Shown one piece after another: positions 1 through 7,385 of a stretch of 36,102 nt of DNA. The notes beneath the pieces were generated by a model. The model did not search any database. It was given only the letters and a program-made list of their open reading frames with translations, and was not told the origin of the DNA. This DNA comes from Rickettsiales bacterium. Its GTDB lineage: Bacteria; Pseudomonadota; Alphaproteobacteria; Rickettsiales; UBA998. A program made the position numbers and the translations under genes. Every line of letters begins with the position of its first letter. The first letter of the stretch is position 1. Where the stretch lies: NCBI GenBank assembly GCA_028279475.1, contig JANQNR010000008.1, positions 1 to 36,102 of the forward strand. Direction: 5' to 3'.

Positions 1-274
1 ATCATCCCCGGCGCTGCTTTCAATCGTATCATCACCGGTGCCGCCGATTAGGGCTTCACCCGCCGAGGTACCGGTCAGCAACTGATCCGGATCACTGCCA
101 CCACCGTGCCTGACGGTTCAGGCAGACAGATAGATCACCATGCACCGTGATGCCCATGGCTGCCAGTGATTGATCCAGCCATAGTGTGCTTCCGCTTTTC
201 TCCGCCGTGATGATGTACGTTCTGTGCGTTTTGGCGCTGGTGCCTGATCCTGTGTTTCCGTTTGTCGTTGCCAT
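1..274 (-). CDS. RTX-type calcium-binding protein, 5' part, apparent frameshift, runs off the window
   Basis: The minus strand from about 117 down to 1 encodes a glycine/aspartate-rich stretch containing GTSAGEALIGGTGDDTIE, a typical RTX (hemolysin-type) nonapeptide that binds Ca2+ in secreted proteins. No good start lies in that frame: a TGA sits at 120..118. Another frame reads from an ATG at 274..272 (MATTNGNTGSGTSAKTHR...) to a TGA at 94..92. The likely gene starts at 274 and needs a one-base shift between about 117 and 95 to enter the RTX frame. This could be a true frameshift mutation, an assembly error, or two unrelated frames. The rest of the protein lies outside the window, so size and substrate are unknown. 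RTX identity is fairly sure; the start is not. Confidence 0.5.
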
Positions 275-294
275 GGAGGTCTTATCCACCTCCA
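274..294. repeat. Perfect inverted repeat over the putative RTX gene start
   Basis: TGGAGGT (274-280) and ACCTCCA (288-294) form a 7-bp stem with a 7-base loop. On the minus strand the upstream arm contains GGAGGT, the only Shine-Dalgarno-like sequence near the ATG at 274..272, and the other arm reaches the start codon. If transcribed, the hairpin would cover the ribosome site. Function is inferred only. Confidence 0.4.
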
Positions 295-340
295 TACAAA
301 GCCCTTGTGAGATGCGAGTGATGGCAGACGCAAGGCAGTG

Positions 341-382
341 CCGCAAGGGTCACGATGAACGGCCTAAAGGCCGCCCTTGCGG
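341..382. repeat. Nested hairpin upstream of the small ORF at 469
   Basis: CCGCAAGGG (341-349) pairs perfectly with CCCTTGCGG (374-382), and inside it GGCC-TAAA-GGCC (361-372) forms a second hairpin. No T-run follows on either strand, so it is not a simple terminator. It lies between the divergent RTX gene and the small gene and could be a 5' leader structure or a degenerate palindromic repeat. Confidence 0.4.
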
Positions 383-468
383 AACTCCCTTTCACGCGCC
401 CGCCATTGAACGCGCATCAGGGCTACGATGGACGCGGCTCACACACCAAAAACAAAAGGAAACATATC

Positions 469-657
469 ATGAGTAATACCACAACCAAAAAACCATCGCA
501 TTTCGTTTACACCGTCCGTGAAGGCGGCGAAAACGGCAAGGATTACTGGACCAAAATCGGCGTCGCTTTCGCCCATAACGATGGCAAAGGGTTTTCCGTC
601 CTGCTCGAAGCATATCCGGTCGATGGCAAACTCACCATCCGCAAGCTCGGCTTGTGA
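469..657 (+). CDS. Small conserved hypothetical protein, 62 residues
   Basis: It starts MSNTTTKKPSHFVYTVREGG and contains KDYWTKIGVAFAHNDGKGF and a C-terminal PVDGKLTIRK. I recall closely similar small proteins in many alphaproteobacteria, often in accessory or plasmid-like DNA, but know no assigned function. It is soluble and basic, with an aromatic, glycine-rich beta-like pattern and no signal peptide. ATG 469 is preferred over the upstream ATG at 355 because AAAGGA lies 8-10 bases before it and residues before it look non-coding. Its upstream region carries the nested hairpin at 341-382. Confidence 0.7.
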   Translation: MSNTTTKKPSHFVYTVREGGENGKDYWTKIGVAFAHNDGKGFSVLLEAYPVDGKLTIRKLGL

Positions 658-834
658 GCATTGCAAGCGTGCGAAGCAGGGCACCACGCTGAAATTACTT
701 ACTTACGCTGTCTAGGCTTTTACATAAGAGCAATGCACGTGGACTGAAGCCATAACTACATTTTATGTGTATTTACTCCAACGCAAATCCGATCCAGGTT
801 GCGTAACAGGAAGGATTCACGGTATGAATAGCGT

Positions 835-1575
835 ATGCTAACCGCTTTTGCTAACCCGACCCGCTTTCATGCCGCCAATCGTACGATGCGCCCGTGGCTG
901 GGAACACTGACATTGATATTACTGGGATGTGGTCTTTATACAGGTCTATACAACTCCCCACCTGACTACCAGCAAGGCGAATCAGTGCGCATCATGTATG
1001 TCCATGTCCCCGCCGCCTGGTCGGCGATGGGCATCTATGCCGGAATGGCCATGGCATCACTGGTATTCCTGGTATGGAAACACAGCCTGGCAGATCGGGT
1101 TGCCCGACAAAGTGCCCCCATCGCCATTGCCATGAGTGCCATTACACTCATCACCGGGTCATTATGGGGAAAGCCAACCTGGGGCGCCTACTGGGTGTGG
1201 GATGCACGCCTTACGTCCATGCTGATTCTGCTGCTAATCGTAACGGGGTATCATATGCTAGCACGACGCAGTGACTTCGACGAGAACCGCCAGAAATCCT
1301 GTGCTCTGTTCTGTCTGTTCGGCACACTGAATCTGCCGATCATCAAATTTTCAGTTGAATGGTGGCACACACTGCACCAGCCGGCCAGCATCCTGCGCTC
1401 GGGTGGTGTGGCGATTGACTCACAAATGCTGCTCCCATTGTTGCTGATGGCCGCCGGATTTTTTACCCTCTACCTGTTCATCCTCTCTTTACGTATGGAA
1501 ACGGCTTTGCTACAAGCCAGAATCAAACGCCTGAGACATAACCTACGCCTGCAACAGGAGCGCTCTACTCTATGA
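835..1575 (+). CDS. ccmC: Heme exporter / cytochrome c maturation protein CcmC
   Basis: CcmC is the inner-membrane subunit that presents heme to CcmE during cytochrome c maturation (System I). The 246-residue protein matches the family in length. It contains [21 protein letters not shown], the tryptophan-rich heme-handling motif [18 protein letters not shown] (about residues 116-133), the WWHTLHQP histidine motif near residue 181, and six hydrophobic helices. No other ccm gene is beside it: upstream is a small orphan and downstream is ferredoxin, which its TGA overlaps by 4 bases. An AGGAAGG at about 808-814 is better placed for an ATG at 824 that opens a 5-codon frame ending inside the ccmC start, so translation may be coupled. 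Confidence 0.93.
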   Translation: MLTAFANPTRFHAANRTMRPWLGTLTLILLGCGLYTGLYNSPPDYQQGESVRIMYVHVPAAWSAMGIYAGMAMASLVFLVWKHSLADRVARQSAPIAIAMSAITLITGSLWGKPTWGAYWVWDARLTSMLILLLIVTGYHMLARRSDFDENRQKSCALFCLFGTLNLPIIKFSVEWWHTLHQPASILRSGGVAIDSQMLLPLLLMAAGFFTLYLFILSLRMETALLQARIKRLRHNLRLQQERSTL

Positions 1576-1907
1576 CCTTTGTCGTTACCGATGCCTGTAT
1601 TCGCTGCAAATATACCGACTGTGTCGAAGTGTGCCCGGTCGACTGCTTCTATGAAGGCGAGAACATGCTGGTCATCCATCCGGATGAGTGCATCGATTGC
1701 GGCGTCTGCGAACCGGAATGCCCGGTGGAAGCCATTGTTCCCGAGTCTGAGAACGTACTGGAATGGGTCGAACGCAACCGCGAATATGCGATGCAATGGC
1801 CCAACATCACCCAGCAAAAACCGGCCTTACCCGAAGCGGATGACTTCAAGAACGCTACCAACAAATTCGCCGAACATTTCAGTCCCAATCCCGGTGAAGG
1901 GGACTAA
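1572..1907 (+). CDS. fdxA: 7Fe ferredoxin FdxA ([3Fe-4S][4Fe-4S])
   Basis: A small acidic soluble electron carrier of 111 residues, the normal FdxA length. The N-terminal half carries two cysteine clusters: [17 protein letters not shown] (cysteines at about 9, 12, 17, 21, 25) and [12 protein letters not shown] (about 40-50), typical of a seven-iron ferredoxin. The C-terminal half is the charged, less conserved FdxA tail. The ATG overlaps the ccmC stop (ATGA), so the two are probably co-transcribed. Its stop faces the holC stop with only 2 bases between. The redox partner is not shown by the sequence. Confidence 0.95.
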   Translation: MTFVVTDACIRCKYTDCVEVCPVDCFYEGENMLVIHPDECIDCGVCEPECPVEAIVPESENVLEWVERNREYAMQWPNITQQKPALPEADDFKNATNKFAEHFSPNPGEGD

Positions 1908-1909
1908 CA

Positions 1910-2362
1910 TTATGCGGATTCTTTCAACGTGTCCCACCCGCCATTATCGCGCTGCTTGATATAGGTTAGTGGCACTTCAGCCGCTTGGTATGCTTTCCAA
2001 CGCTCTCTAGCCGCCTGCACGGCACCTTCATCATGACCGTTAAACATGTCAAACACGCGTTCATAGGCCGTATCTTTCACATCTACCGTGATGCCATTGG
2101 TAATGATCAACAGCGTTGCATGATTCACTGTACTGGGTGCTTCAGCAATGAGTATGGGATGCTCCGCCTCATTGGCGTCCTCCGTCCCATGCGGCAAAAA
2201 GCTGTTCGGGTGATACGTCCACAGCGCCTTATCCAGCACCGGAATCATGGCCGGTTCCGCTGCAATACACACTCGTATATCCCGCTCATACGCTGTAGCC
2301 GCCAGCTTTGGCAACGCCACTTCCAAGGGCGTACTCAGCAAATGATAAAACTGGATGTGCAT
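1910..2362 (-). CDS. holC: DNA polymerase III chi subunit HolC
   Basis: The chi subunit links the clamp loader (through psi) to single-strand binding protein on the lagging strand. The 150-residue protein starts MHIQFYHLLSTPLEVALPKL, the usual chi N-terminus, and has the central LWTYHPNSFLPHG and HPILIA segments and a C-terminal WKAYQ region. Its ATG follows directly on the TAA of the upstream chaperone gene, giving a tight two-gene operon. It converges on fdxA. Assignment rests on family pattern; chi sequences diverge strongly in alphaproteobacteria. Confidence 0.88.
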   Translation of the reverse strand: MHIQFYHLLSTPLEVALPKLAATAYERDIRVCIAAEPAMIPVLDKALWTYHPNSFLPHGTEDANEAEHPILIAEAPSTVNHATLLIITNGITVDVKDTAYERVFDMFNGHDEGAVQAARERWKAYQAAEVPLTYIKQRDNGGWDTLKESA

Positions 2363-2890
2363 TTAAGGGACATCCCGCGTCACTGCGTCCGGTTCCAGCA
2401 AGTTCACCTGCTCCAGCGCCTCCAGCCGCGCATGGATATAGGACACCACCATCGCCAGTGTATCGGGTGGCGTATCAACCGTTCCATACAAGTTGGTCGC
2501 CAGTGCATATTCTAATGCTTCATCATGGTTCAACGCTTGCGAGTAAGCGTGCATCCGCCCGTAAAATGCATTGGCCATAGCCTTGACCCGTTTGCCAACT
2601 CCAGTGTCGCCAACGCCCATCTCCCTAATGGAACGATCCATATCCTCAAAGAATGCCTCAATCAATTGCTGTTGAAACCCGGTGGTATCCTCTTCCATCT
2701 CCTTGAGTCGCTCCAGATAGAGAAACATATGCAACAGGATCAGTTCAAACCGGCCATCGAGCGTGTCGGGCACCTGCCAGTCAATAAAAAATCGTGCCTG
2801 CCTCGCCTCCTCGTTGATGCAGGCATATAGCTGGTAGGCATGTTGCGTTTCGACGGATGGGCGGAAAAATCGGGCGAGTTGATGTAACAT
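2363..2890 (-). CDS. Ubiquinol-cytochrome c chaperone family protein (Cbp3/UQCC1-like)
   Basis: The family is related to mitochondrial Cbp3/UQCC1, which helps cytochrome b synthesis and bc1 complex assembly. The 175-residue protein contains WQVPDTLDGRFELILLHMFL, a central FEDMDRSIREMGVGDTGVGK segment and MANAFYGRMHAY, the hallmark order of the family. It has no signal peptide and should act in the cytoplasm. Next to bamE in divergent orientation (43-base gap) is an arrangement I recall from many alphaproteobacteria. Co-transcribed with holC, whose start touches its stop. Presence implies a bc1 complex in this organism. Confidence 0.9.
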   Translation of the reverse strand: MLHQLARFFRPSVETQHAYQLYACINEEARQARFFIDWQVPDTLDGRFELILLHMFLYLERLKEMEEDTTGFQQQLIEAFFEDMDRSIREMGVGDTGVGKRVKAMANAFYGRMHAYSQALNHDEALEYALATNLYGTVDTPPDTLAMVVSYIHARLEALEQVNLLEPDAVTRDVP

Positions 2891-2898
2891 AATAGCAT

Positions 2899-2927
2899 TT
2901 GTATCGTTTGTCTCTATCCACTATATA
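2899..2927 (+). promoter_or_regulatory. Candidate promoter for bamE
   Basis: TTGTAT (2899-2904), a 17-base spacer and TATATA (2922-2927). The predicted transcription start falls at or next to the bamE ATG (2934), so the AAAGG before the ATG might not be on the transcript. Either the mRNA is almost leaderless or the real promoter is elsewhere. Confidence 0.45.
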
Positions 2928-2933
2928 AAGGAT

Positions 2934-3395
2934 ATGCAACGGTATTTACAGTGTTTCCTTCTACTTTGTGTGCTGGCACTCAGTGCTTGCATTCCGCCCA
3001 AGGTGAATACGCGAGGGCATGTCGACACGATGGGGCATATGCAGCAGATCGAACCGGGCATGACTACTCGCCAGGAAGTGCAAACATTGCTTGGAAGCCC
3101 ATCCATCACCAACCAGTTTGGTAACGAAATCTGGTACTATGTGCATAAACGCAAGGAAGCGGTCGCATTTCTGGAGCCGGAAATTGTACAGCAGAACGTG
3201 ACTCGCATTGCCTTTGATGGACAAGGCGTAGTGGCATCGATTGAATCTTATGATGAGGAAGATACGCAATCCGTGGCCATTGCCGATGAAATCACCCCGA
3301 CTGAAGGGCAGGAACTTGGCTTCTTTGAACAGATTCTCGGCAATGTCGGACGCTTCAACGCCGGGGATCGCAATCGTGCTCCCATACGACGCTAG
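2934..3395 (+). CDS. bamE: Outer-membrane assembly lipoprotein BamE (SmpA/OmlA)
   Basis: BamE is a periplasmic lipoprotein of the BAM complex that folds beta-barrel proteins into the outer membrane. The first 19 residues form a lipoprotein signal ending in the lipobox LSAC (lipidated Cys19). The fold motif follows: MQQIEPGMTTRQEVQTLLGSP, then FGNEIWYYV and VTRIAFDGQGVV. The 153-residue protein has a longer acidic C-terminal tail than the enterobacterial form, as usual in alphaproteobacteria. ATG 2934 follows AAAGGAT. It diverges from the chaperone gene. Confidence 0.93.
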   Translation: MQRYLQCFLLLCVLALSACIPPKVNTRGHVDTMGHMQQIEPGMTTRQEVQTLLGSPSITNQFGNEIWYYVHKRKEAVAFLEPEIVQQNVTRIAFDGQGVVASIESYDEEDTQSVAIADEITPTEGQELGFFEQILGNVGRFNAGDRNRAPIRR

Positions 3396-3413
3396 CGATA
3401 AACAAACATTATC

Positions 3414-3602
3414 TTAGAGACTTTTATAAGCGATGAACAAGCCGTTTGGACATTTCACAAGCTCTCCGCCCTTATAGGCGGCGGCAATGAAACGCTTTCG
3501 CTTAACTGGATCCACTAACAGCACCGGCTCACATTCCTTACCGTTATATGTTCTCAGCGCCGTAATTAGACCACGATTTTCCGGATTATTCTTACTACCC
3601 AT
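3414..3602 (-). CDS. Small hypothetical protein, 62 residues
   Basis: I do not recognise this protein. It is basic, starting MGSKNNPENRGLITALRTY, with a KECEPVLLVDPVKRKRF core and ending KCPNGLFIAYKSL. It carries two cysteines (about residues 23 and 51) and no membrane segment or signal. GAGAGGG lies 8 bases upstream of the ATG, and codons show no frameshift signs, so it is likely a real gene. It converges on bamE with 18 bases between the stops. The pattern suggests a small beta-rich cytosolic protein. Confidence 0.6.
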   Translation of the reverse strand: MGSKNNPENRGLITALRTYNGKECEPVLLVDPVKRKRFIAAAYKGGELVKCPNGLFIAYKSL

Positions 3603-3729
3603 GTAGCTACCCTCTCAATTTTCTGGAGTAGTTACATAACCGAACTTATCTATTGTTGCAACATCAAAGCGACAGCATTGGCCCCTAATTCCGAAAATTT
3701 TTCCCCATTTACCAATCAACAATGATACT

Positions 3730-5586
3730 ATGCCTATAATGGTACCAATAATGAAACGTAGTCTGTATATTTCCGTCACGCTCTTGATTCTTGGATGTTC
3801 CGTTATCGCACTGGAACATGCAACGGATCATACACCTGTTGCGCCGGTTGCGGACACAGCGCCTGAAAGCGCTGAAACAACGGCTGCGGATGATTCGGCA
3901 CATTACAACCTGATACAGGCGCTAATTCGTGGAAAGCAACGTTACGGTGCCTCTGACTCCGGCGCGATTGGATCGTTTCTGGCGGGCCGTAGTGCCAGCC
4001 TGCATGGTGATCACACACACGCCGCCTATTACTTGGGAAAAACACTAAAAAAAGAATTTAGCCACCCGCATATCGTATCAATGGCCATTCGGCACCATGT
4101 GCTGTCCGGAGAAGTCGCCGAAGCAATCCACCTAGTAGAGGACATGGAGTCAGACGTACTGAGTCAGCATCGCTATGCACGATTGCTGCACATCGTCGAT
4201 GCATTATCCAAGGATAATATTGATGCTGCACGCCAGCATATGGAAGCATTGACGCCCGTTGGCATGGAAACCCTCTATCATCCGTTTCTGAAAAGCTGGA
4301 TGCATTATGCCAGGGATGGTAATGTCAGCCCTGTAGAAATCACACAAAATCTGAATCATGGTCAATATGGTAGCCTGTTGCATTACCACGAAGCACTGCA
4401 ATATCAATTGATTGGCGACGAAGCTATGGCTAGTGCCGCATATGAAACCGCCTTATCAACGTTGAGAGATGCCCCGACCATGTTGGTTAGTGCCGCCATT
4501 CGCCATTTTGCTAAACATAATGCTGACAGGGCAGCAGAAATCTATGAAGCGTATCATGCACTCAACCGGCGTGAGGCATTCTGGCAATTGCGTACCCCTG
4601 AACGCTATGTGGCAGAATTGAAAGACTATACAGGCGGTTCTATTGCCAATATTGCAGACGGTGTTGCTGAGACCTTGTCAAATATTGGCACTTTACTGGT
4701 ACAGGAAGGCGCGCATGAAGATGGACAGATATTGTTGCGTCTGGCACTGCATCTGCGTCCGGAAGATAGTCTGACTCGCCTGATTTTGGCGGGGTCACTG
4801 GAAGATAGCGCAGATCCAGACGCTGCCATTGCTATATATCGCACGATAGATACTCCCCCATTCATAAAGGAATTGACCGTGCTGCGACTGGCACGTACCT
4901 ACTATGCAAAAGACGAAGTCGCCACAGCGCGTGACATGCTGCTAGCACTACGCAAGACGTCACGCGCCACTTATAACCTGTATGTCATGCTGGGTGACCT
5001 GGAACGTGGCGATAAGGCGTATACCAAGGCGGCAGAATATTACTCCCTTGCAATCAATGCGTTGGATGAAGTGACCGAAGCCGACTGGCCACTGATTTAC
5101 CGACGCGGCATCATGTATGATTTAAGTGGTCAGTGGCTGAAAGCGGAAGCCGACTTCAAGCGGGCACTGAAGTTGCGGCCGGATGAACCGGAAGTGCTGA
5201 ACTATCTTGGCTATAGCTGGCTGGTGCGTGATGAGCGTCTGGAAGAAGCAAAAAAGATTTTAAAGAAAGCGGTAGAGGCACGTCCGCATAACGCCCATAT
5301 TATTGATAGCTATGGCTGGGCGCTGTTCAAACTGGGACGGTATGAAGAAGCGCTGGAAAAGATAGAAGAAGCGCTGACACTGATTCCCAGTGATCCAACC
5401 GTCAATGACCATTACGCTGATATTCTCTGGACGCTGGGACGGCGCACCGAAGCACGGTACCATTGGGAGCGCGCCCTGCAGTTCGATCCTCAGGAACCCG
5501 GCGCTGCCGAGGCGATACGCGACAAGCTGGCAAACGGCCTGCCGGAAGAAAAAGAGCCTCCAACCCGGCATTCGGATGCGCGGTAG
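3730..5586 (+). CDS. Tetratricopeptide repeat protein, probable lipoprotein or exported
   Basis: A 618-residue protein with an N-terminal hydrophobic segment ending LLILGC (Cys23), a marginal lipobox, so it is probably exported and possibly lipid-anchored. From about residue 65 it is helical, and the last 200 residues hold clear TPR units, for example AEADFKRALKLRPDEPEVL, AKKILKKAVEARPHNAHI and ALEKIEEALTLIPSDPTV. Long alphaproteobacterial TPR proteins of this kind are common and usually act as scaffolds at the envelope. The real start may be the in-frame ATG at 3751 (MKRSLYISV...), which gives a more normal signal. It converges on the glycosyltransferase gene with an 11-base gap. Confidence 0.85.
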   Translation: MPIMVPIMKRSLYISVTLLILGCSVIALEHATDHTPVAPVADTAPESAETTAADDSAHYNLIQALIRGKQRYGASDSGAIGSFLAGRSASLHGDHTHAAYYLGKTLKKEFSHPHIVSMAIRHHVLSGEVAEAIHLVEDMESDVLSQHRYARLLHIVDALSKDNIDAARQHMEALTPVGMETLYHPFLKSWMHYARDGNVSPVEITQNLNHGQYGSLLHYHEALQYQLIGDEAMASAAYETALSTLRDAPTMLVSAAIRHFAKHNADRAAEIYEAYHALNRREAFWQLRTPERYVAELKDYTGGSIANIADGVAETLSNIGTLLVQEGAHEDGQILLRLALHLRPEDSLTRLILAGSLEDSADPDAAIAIYRTIDTPPFIKELTVLRLARTYYAKDEVATARDMLLALRKTSRATYNLYVMLGDLERGDKAYTKAAEYYSLAINALDEVTEADWPLIYRRGIMYDLSGQWLKAEADFKRALKLRPDEPEVLNYLGYSWLVRDERLEEAKKILKKAVEARPHNAHIIDSYGWALFKLGRYEEALEKIEEALTLIPSDPTVNDHYADILWTLGRRTEARYHWERALQFDPQEPGAAEAIRDKLANGLPEEKEPPTRHSDAR

Positions 5587-5597
5587 CAATTCACTAT

Positions 5598-6401
5598 CTA
5601 CCACCACTTGATTCCCCACTTGGCGAAATAGCGCGCTGCCGATTTGAGCATGACCCAGAGCAGTTTCAGGCTGCTGCGTGACTCCCGCTGCCAATGATGG
5701 GTGATATGCGCGTCCGGGCAATACCAGCTCTCGGCCAACTCATTCACCCGCCGGGTAATGTCGGCATCCTCAAAATATAAAAAGAACTTTTCGTCAAACC
5801 CGCCGAGTCGGCGCAGAATGTCCCGGCGAAAGAGCATGCAGCACCCGCTGGCGAACGGCAATGGATAGGCTGTGTCATAGCCTCGATCGAGCATGCTATA
5901 GCGCTCCAACCGGTGGCGAATCGGGCCAATACTGGCTAGCGCCGGTGGCAACAGCAACCGCAACGCCAGATCCAGCACGCTCGGCAAGCGTTTGTTGAGG
6001 GGTTGCAATGTTCCGTCCGGGTAGAACACCTTCGGCACCACCAGCCCGGCGGATGGCGTGCGTTCCATAAAGGCGATCAATGCCGCCAGACACCCGTCAT
6101 GCAGCACCACATCCGGATTCATCACCAGCACATAGTCCGAATCCGACGCCTGCATCCACGCAACATTATGCCCATAGCCAAACCCACCATTGCGCGGTGC
6201 CTCCAAAAGCGTTACCCCTTCCCCTTCAAATTCCGAGAGCACCTGACGATAGCCATGCGGCGAATGATTATCGACCAGGTACAAATGGGTATCTTCACCT
6301 TGAACCTTCAACGAGGCAATCGCTTCTCCCAACGCTTCCGGGTTGGAGGCATAGGTCACAATGCTAGCGACCACGCGATATCGGTGGGGCGCATGCTCCA
6401 T
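5598..6401 (-). CDS. Family 2 glycosyltransferase, rhamnosyltransferase-like
   Basis: A GT-A fold enzyme that transfers a sugar from a nucleotide-sugar donor, probably onto a cell-surface polysaccharide. It shows the nucleotide-binding start VVASIVTYASNPEAL, LYLVDNHSPHG, NGGFGYGHN, the DxD-like MNPDV, and the GGFDEKFFLYFEDADI acceptor motif typical of WbbL-type rhamnosyltransferases. ATG 6401 is chosen; a TTG at 6419 would overlap rfbC by 13 bases. It lies 5 bases after rfbC and is probably its operon partner, which fits dTDP-rhamnose as donor. The other rhamnose genes are not in the window. No membrane helix is obvious. Confidence 0.88.
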   Translation of the reverse strand: MEHAPHRYRVVASIVTYASNPEALGEAIASLKVQGEDTHLYLVDNHSPHGYRQVLSEFEGEGVTLLEAPRNGGFGYGHNVAWMQASDSDYVLVMNPDVVLHDGCLAALIAFMERTPSAGLVVPKVFYPDGTLQPLNKRLPSVLDLALRLLLPPALASIGPIRHRLERYSMLDRGYDTAYPLPFASGCCMLFRRDILRRLGGFDEKFFLYFEDADITRRVNELAESWYCPDAHITHHWQRESRSSLKLLWVMLKSAARYFAKWGIKWW

Positions 6402-6406
6402 GGAAT

Positions 6407-6964
6407 TTATCGTGACCAATCAGGTGTGTGCGCCTTATACTCAGCAAAGCTCGCCAGCCCTTCATCACGCGAAGAAATGGTTGCATCGCGCAGAGGCCAG
6501 TCAATCGCCAGTTCCGGATCGTCGTAGCGAATGCCGCCCTCACCTGCCTGCCGGTACAGCCCGCTGCATTTATACAGCATGTCCACCGGTTCATCGCCCA
6601 GCACACAGAACCCATGGGCAAACCCGGCGGGAATCCAAAACAGCACACCATTCTCCCCGGTCAGCTCCACCCCATGATACTGGCCGAATGTGGGAGAGTC
6701 GGGACGAATATCCACGGCGACATCCCATACGCATCCACGCGTCACGCCGACCAACTTGCCCTGCGGCGGGTCATATTGATAATGCAGACCACGCAAAATG
6801 CCCGGCGCTGAACGCGAATGATTGTCCTGAACAAATGCCTCATCAATCCCGATGTCCGCCAGCTTTTGCTGATGGTACCGCTCGACAAAAAAGCCGCGAT
6901 GGTCACCATGCACCGCCAGTTGAATGACCTTGAGGCCGGGCAGGGGTTCATCAATCAATTCCAT
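6407..6964 (-). CDS. rfbC: dTDP-4-dehydrorhamnose 3,5-epimerase RfbC
   Basis: Epimerises dTDP-4-keto-6-deoxyglucose at C3 and C5 in dTDP-L-rhamnose synthesis. The 185-residue cupin protein has DHRGFFVERY, DNHSRSAPGILRGLHYQ with the catalytic His61, Lys70 in PPQGK, DVAVDIRPDSPTFG and IPAGFAHGFCVL, and the family length. AAGGAG lies 7 bases before ATG 6964. It is followed at once by a glycosyltransferase, but rfbA, rfbB and rfbD are absent here, so the pathway is split across the genome. Some RfbC relatives act on other dTDP sugars; the motif set favours the rhamnose enzyme. Confidence 0.95.
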   Translation of the reverse strand: MELIDEPLPGLKVIQLAVHGDHRGFFVERYHQQKLADIGIDEAFVQDNHSRSAPGILRGLHYQYDPPQGKLVGVTRGCVWDVAVDIRPDSPTFGQYHGVELTGENGVLFWIPAGFAHGFCVLGDEPVDMLYKCSGLYRQAGEGGIRYDDPELAIDWPLRDATISSRDEGLASFAEYKAHTPDWSR

Positions 6965-7200
6965 GGAGCGCTCCTTGATACGTGTTTATCTGTCACGATT
7001 GGGTACACGGTCTTATGCATGGGCGCAAGCGTGATCGATGTATAGAAGGCCGGAGTTTTACGTTGCTATTTCGGGTGCGTTAATGTATGTTTACTCCATG
7101 TTGTAAATTAAAGATTTTTGGCTTATGAAGCCGAACATACTTCTGTTACAAAATATATATGCTTTTCCCTGCCAGATTCGTGTCTACAGTGCACGAAAGC
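6965..7200. other. Gene-poor gap between rfbC and the RNA candidate
   Basis: No convincing coding frame. It must hold the rfbC promoter (minus strand) and any promoter for the plus-strand RNA candidate. A plausible weak plus-strand match is TTGTAA, a 17-base spacer and TATGAA between about 7100 and 7129. An AT-rich run TATATAT lies at 7154-7160. Neither is strong. Confidence 0.3.
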
Positions 7201-7374
7201 GGCTCCTTTGCGAAGTGATTGAGCCTATGGGGGAGCGGACAATGTTCTGTACCTTCCCTAAGGGAAGGATACAATACCACAGAGCTGAAAGCCCTCCTAA
7301 GAAGGGGTTTCATAAAACCCCAGACTATACAGAGACGTTCGACTTCACGTCCGTCTAGTCCGGGGTATTTTTTT
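7201..7374 (+). ncRNA. Candidate structured small RNA with intrinsic terminator
   Basis: Four hairpins follow one another: GGCTC/GAGCC (7201-7205, 7221-7225); CCTTCCC-TAA-GGGAAGG (7252-7268), extendable by three pairs; GGGGTTT-CATA-AAACCCC (7304-7321); and a long stem CCCCAGACTA/TAGTCCGGGG (7318-7327, 7356-7365) with an inner GACGT/ACGTC, followed by TATTTTTTT. The third and fourth share CCCC 7318-7321 and cannot form together. No plus-strand gene follows, since the next gene is convergent, so a stand-alone RNA fits better than a riboswitch. It does not match SRP RNA, RNase P RNA or tmRNA as I know them; a divergent 6S RNA cannot be excluded. The 5' end is a guess. Confidence 0.45.
7318..7374 (+). 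terminator. Rho-independent terminator of the RNA candidate
   Basis: A ten-pair stem with one mismatch (7318-7327 with 7356-7365), containing an inner 5-bp stem, followed directly by TATTTTTTT. The T-run is on the plus strand only, so it ends a plus-strand transcript. It does not serve the minus-strand amidase gene that stops at 7386. Confidence 0.75.
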
Positions 7375-7385
7375 GTCTGTTAATC

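Noticed and set aside
1985..2515. Plus-strand frame of 176 residues
   Set aside because: It is antisense to holC and the bc1 chaperone, both recognised; its composition is typical of a shadow frame.
771..7097. Shared TTTACTCCA motif upstream of ccmC (about 772-780) and in the gap at about 7090-7098
   Set aside because: Only two copies of a short, partly matching string; chance cannot be excluded.
7125..7358. 77-residue plus-strand frame in the rfbC/amidase gap
   Set aside because: It runs straight through the stacked hairpins of the RNA candidate, has no ribosome site and no family pattern.
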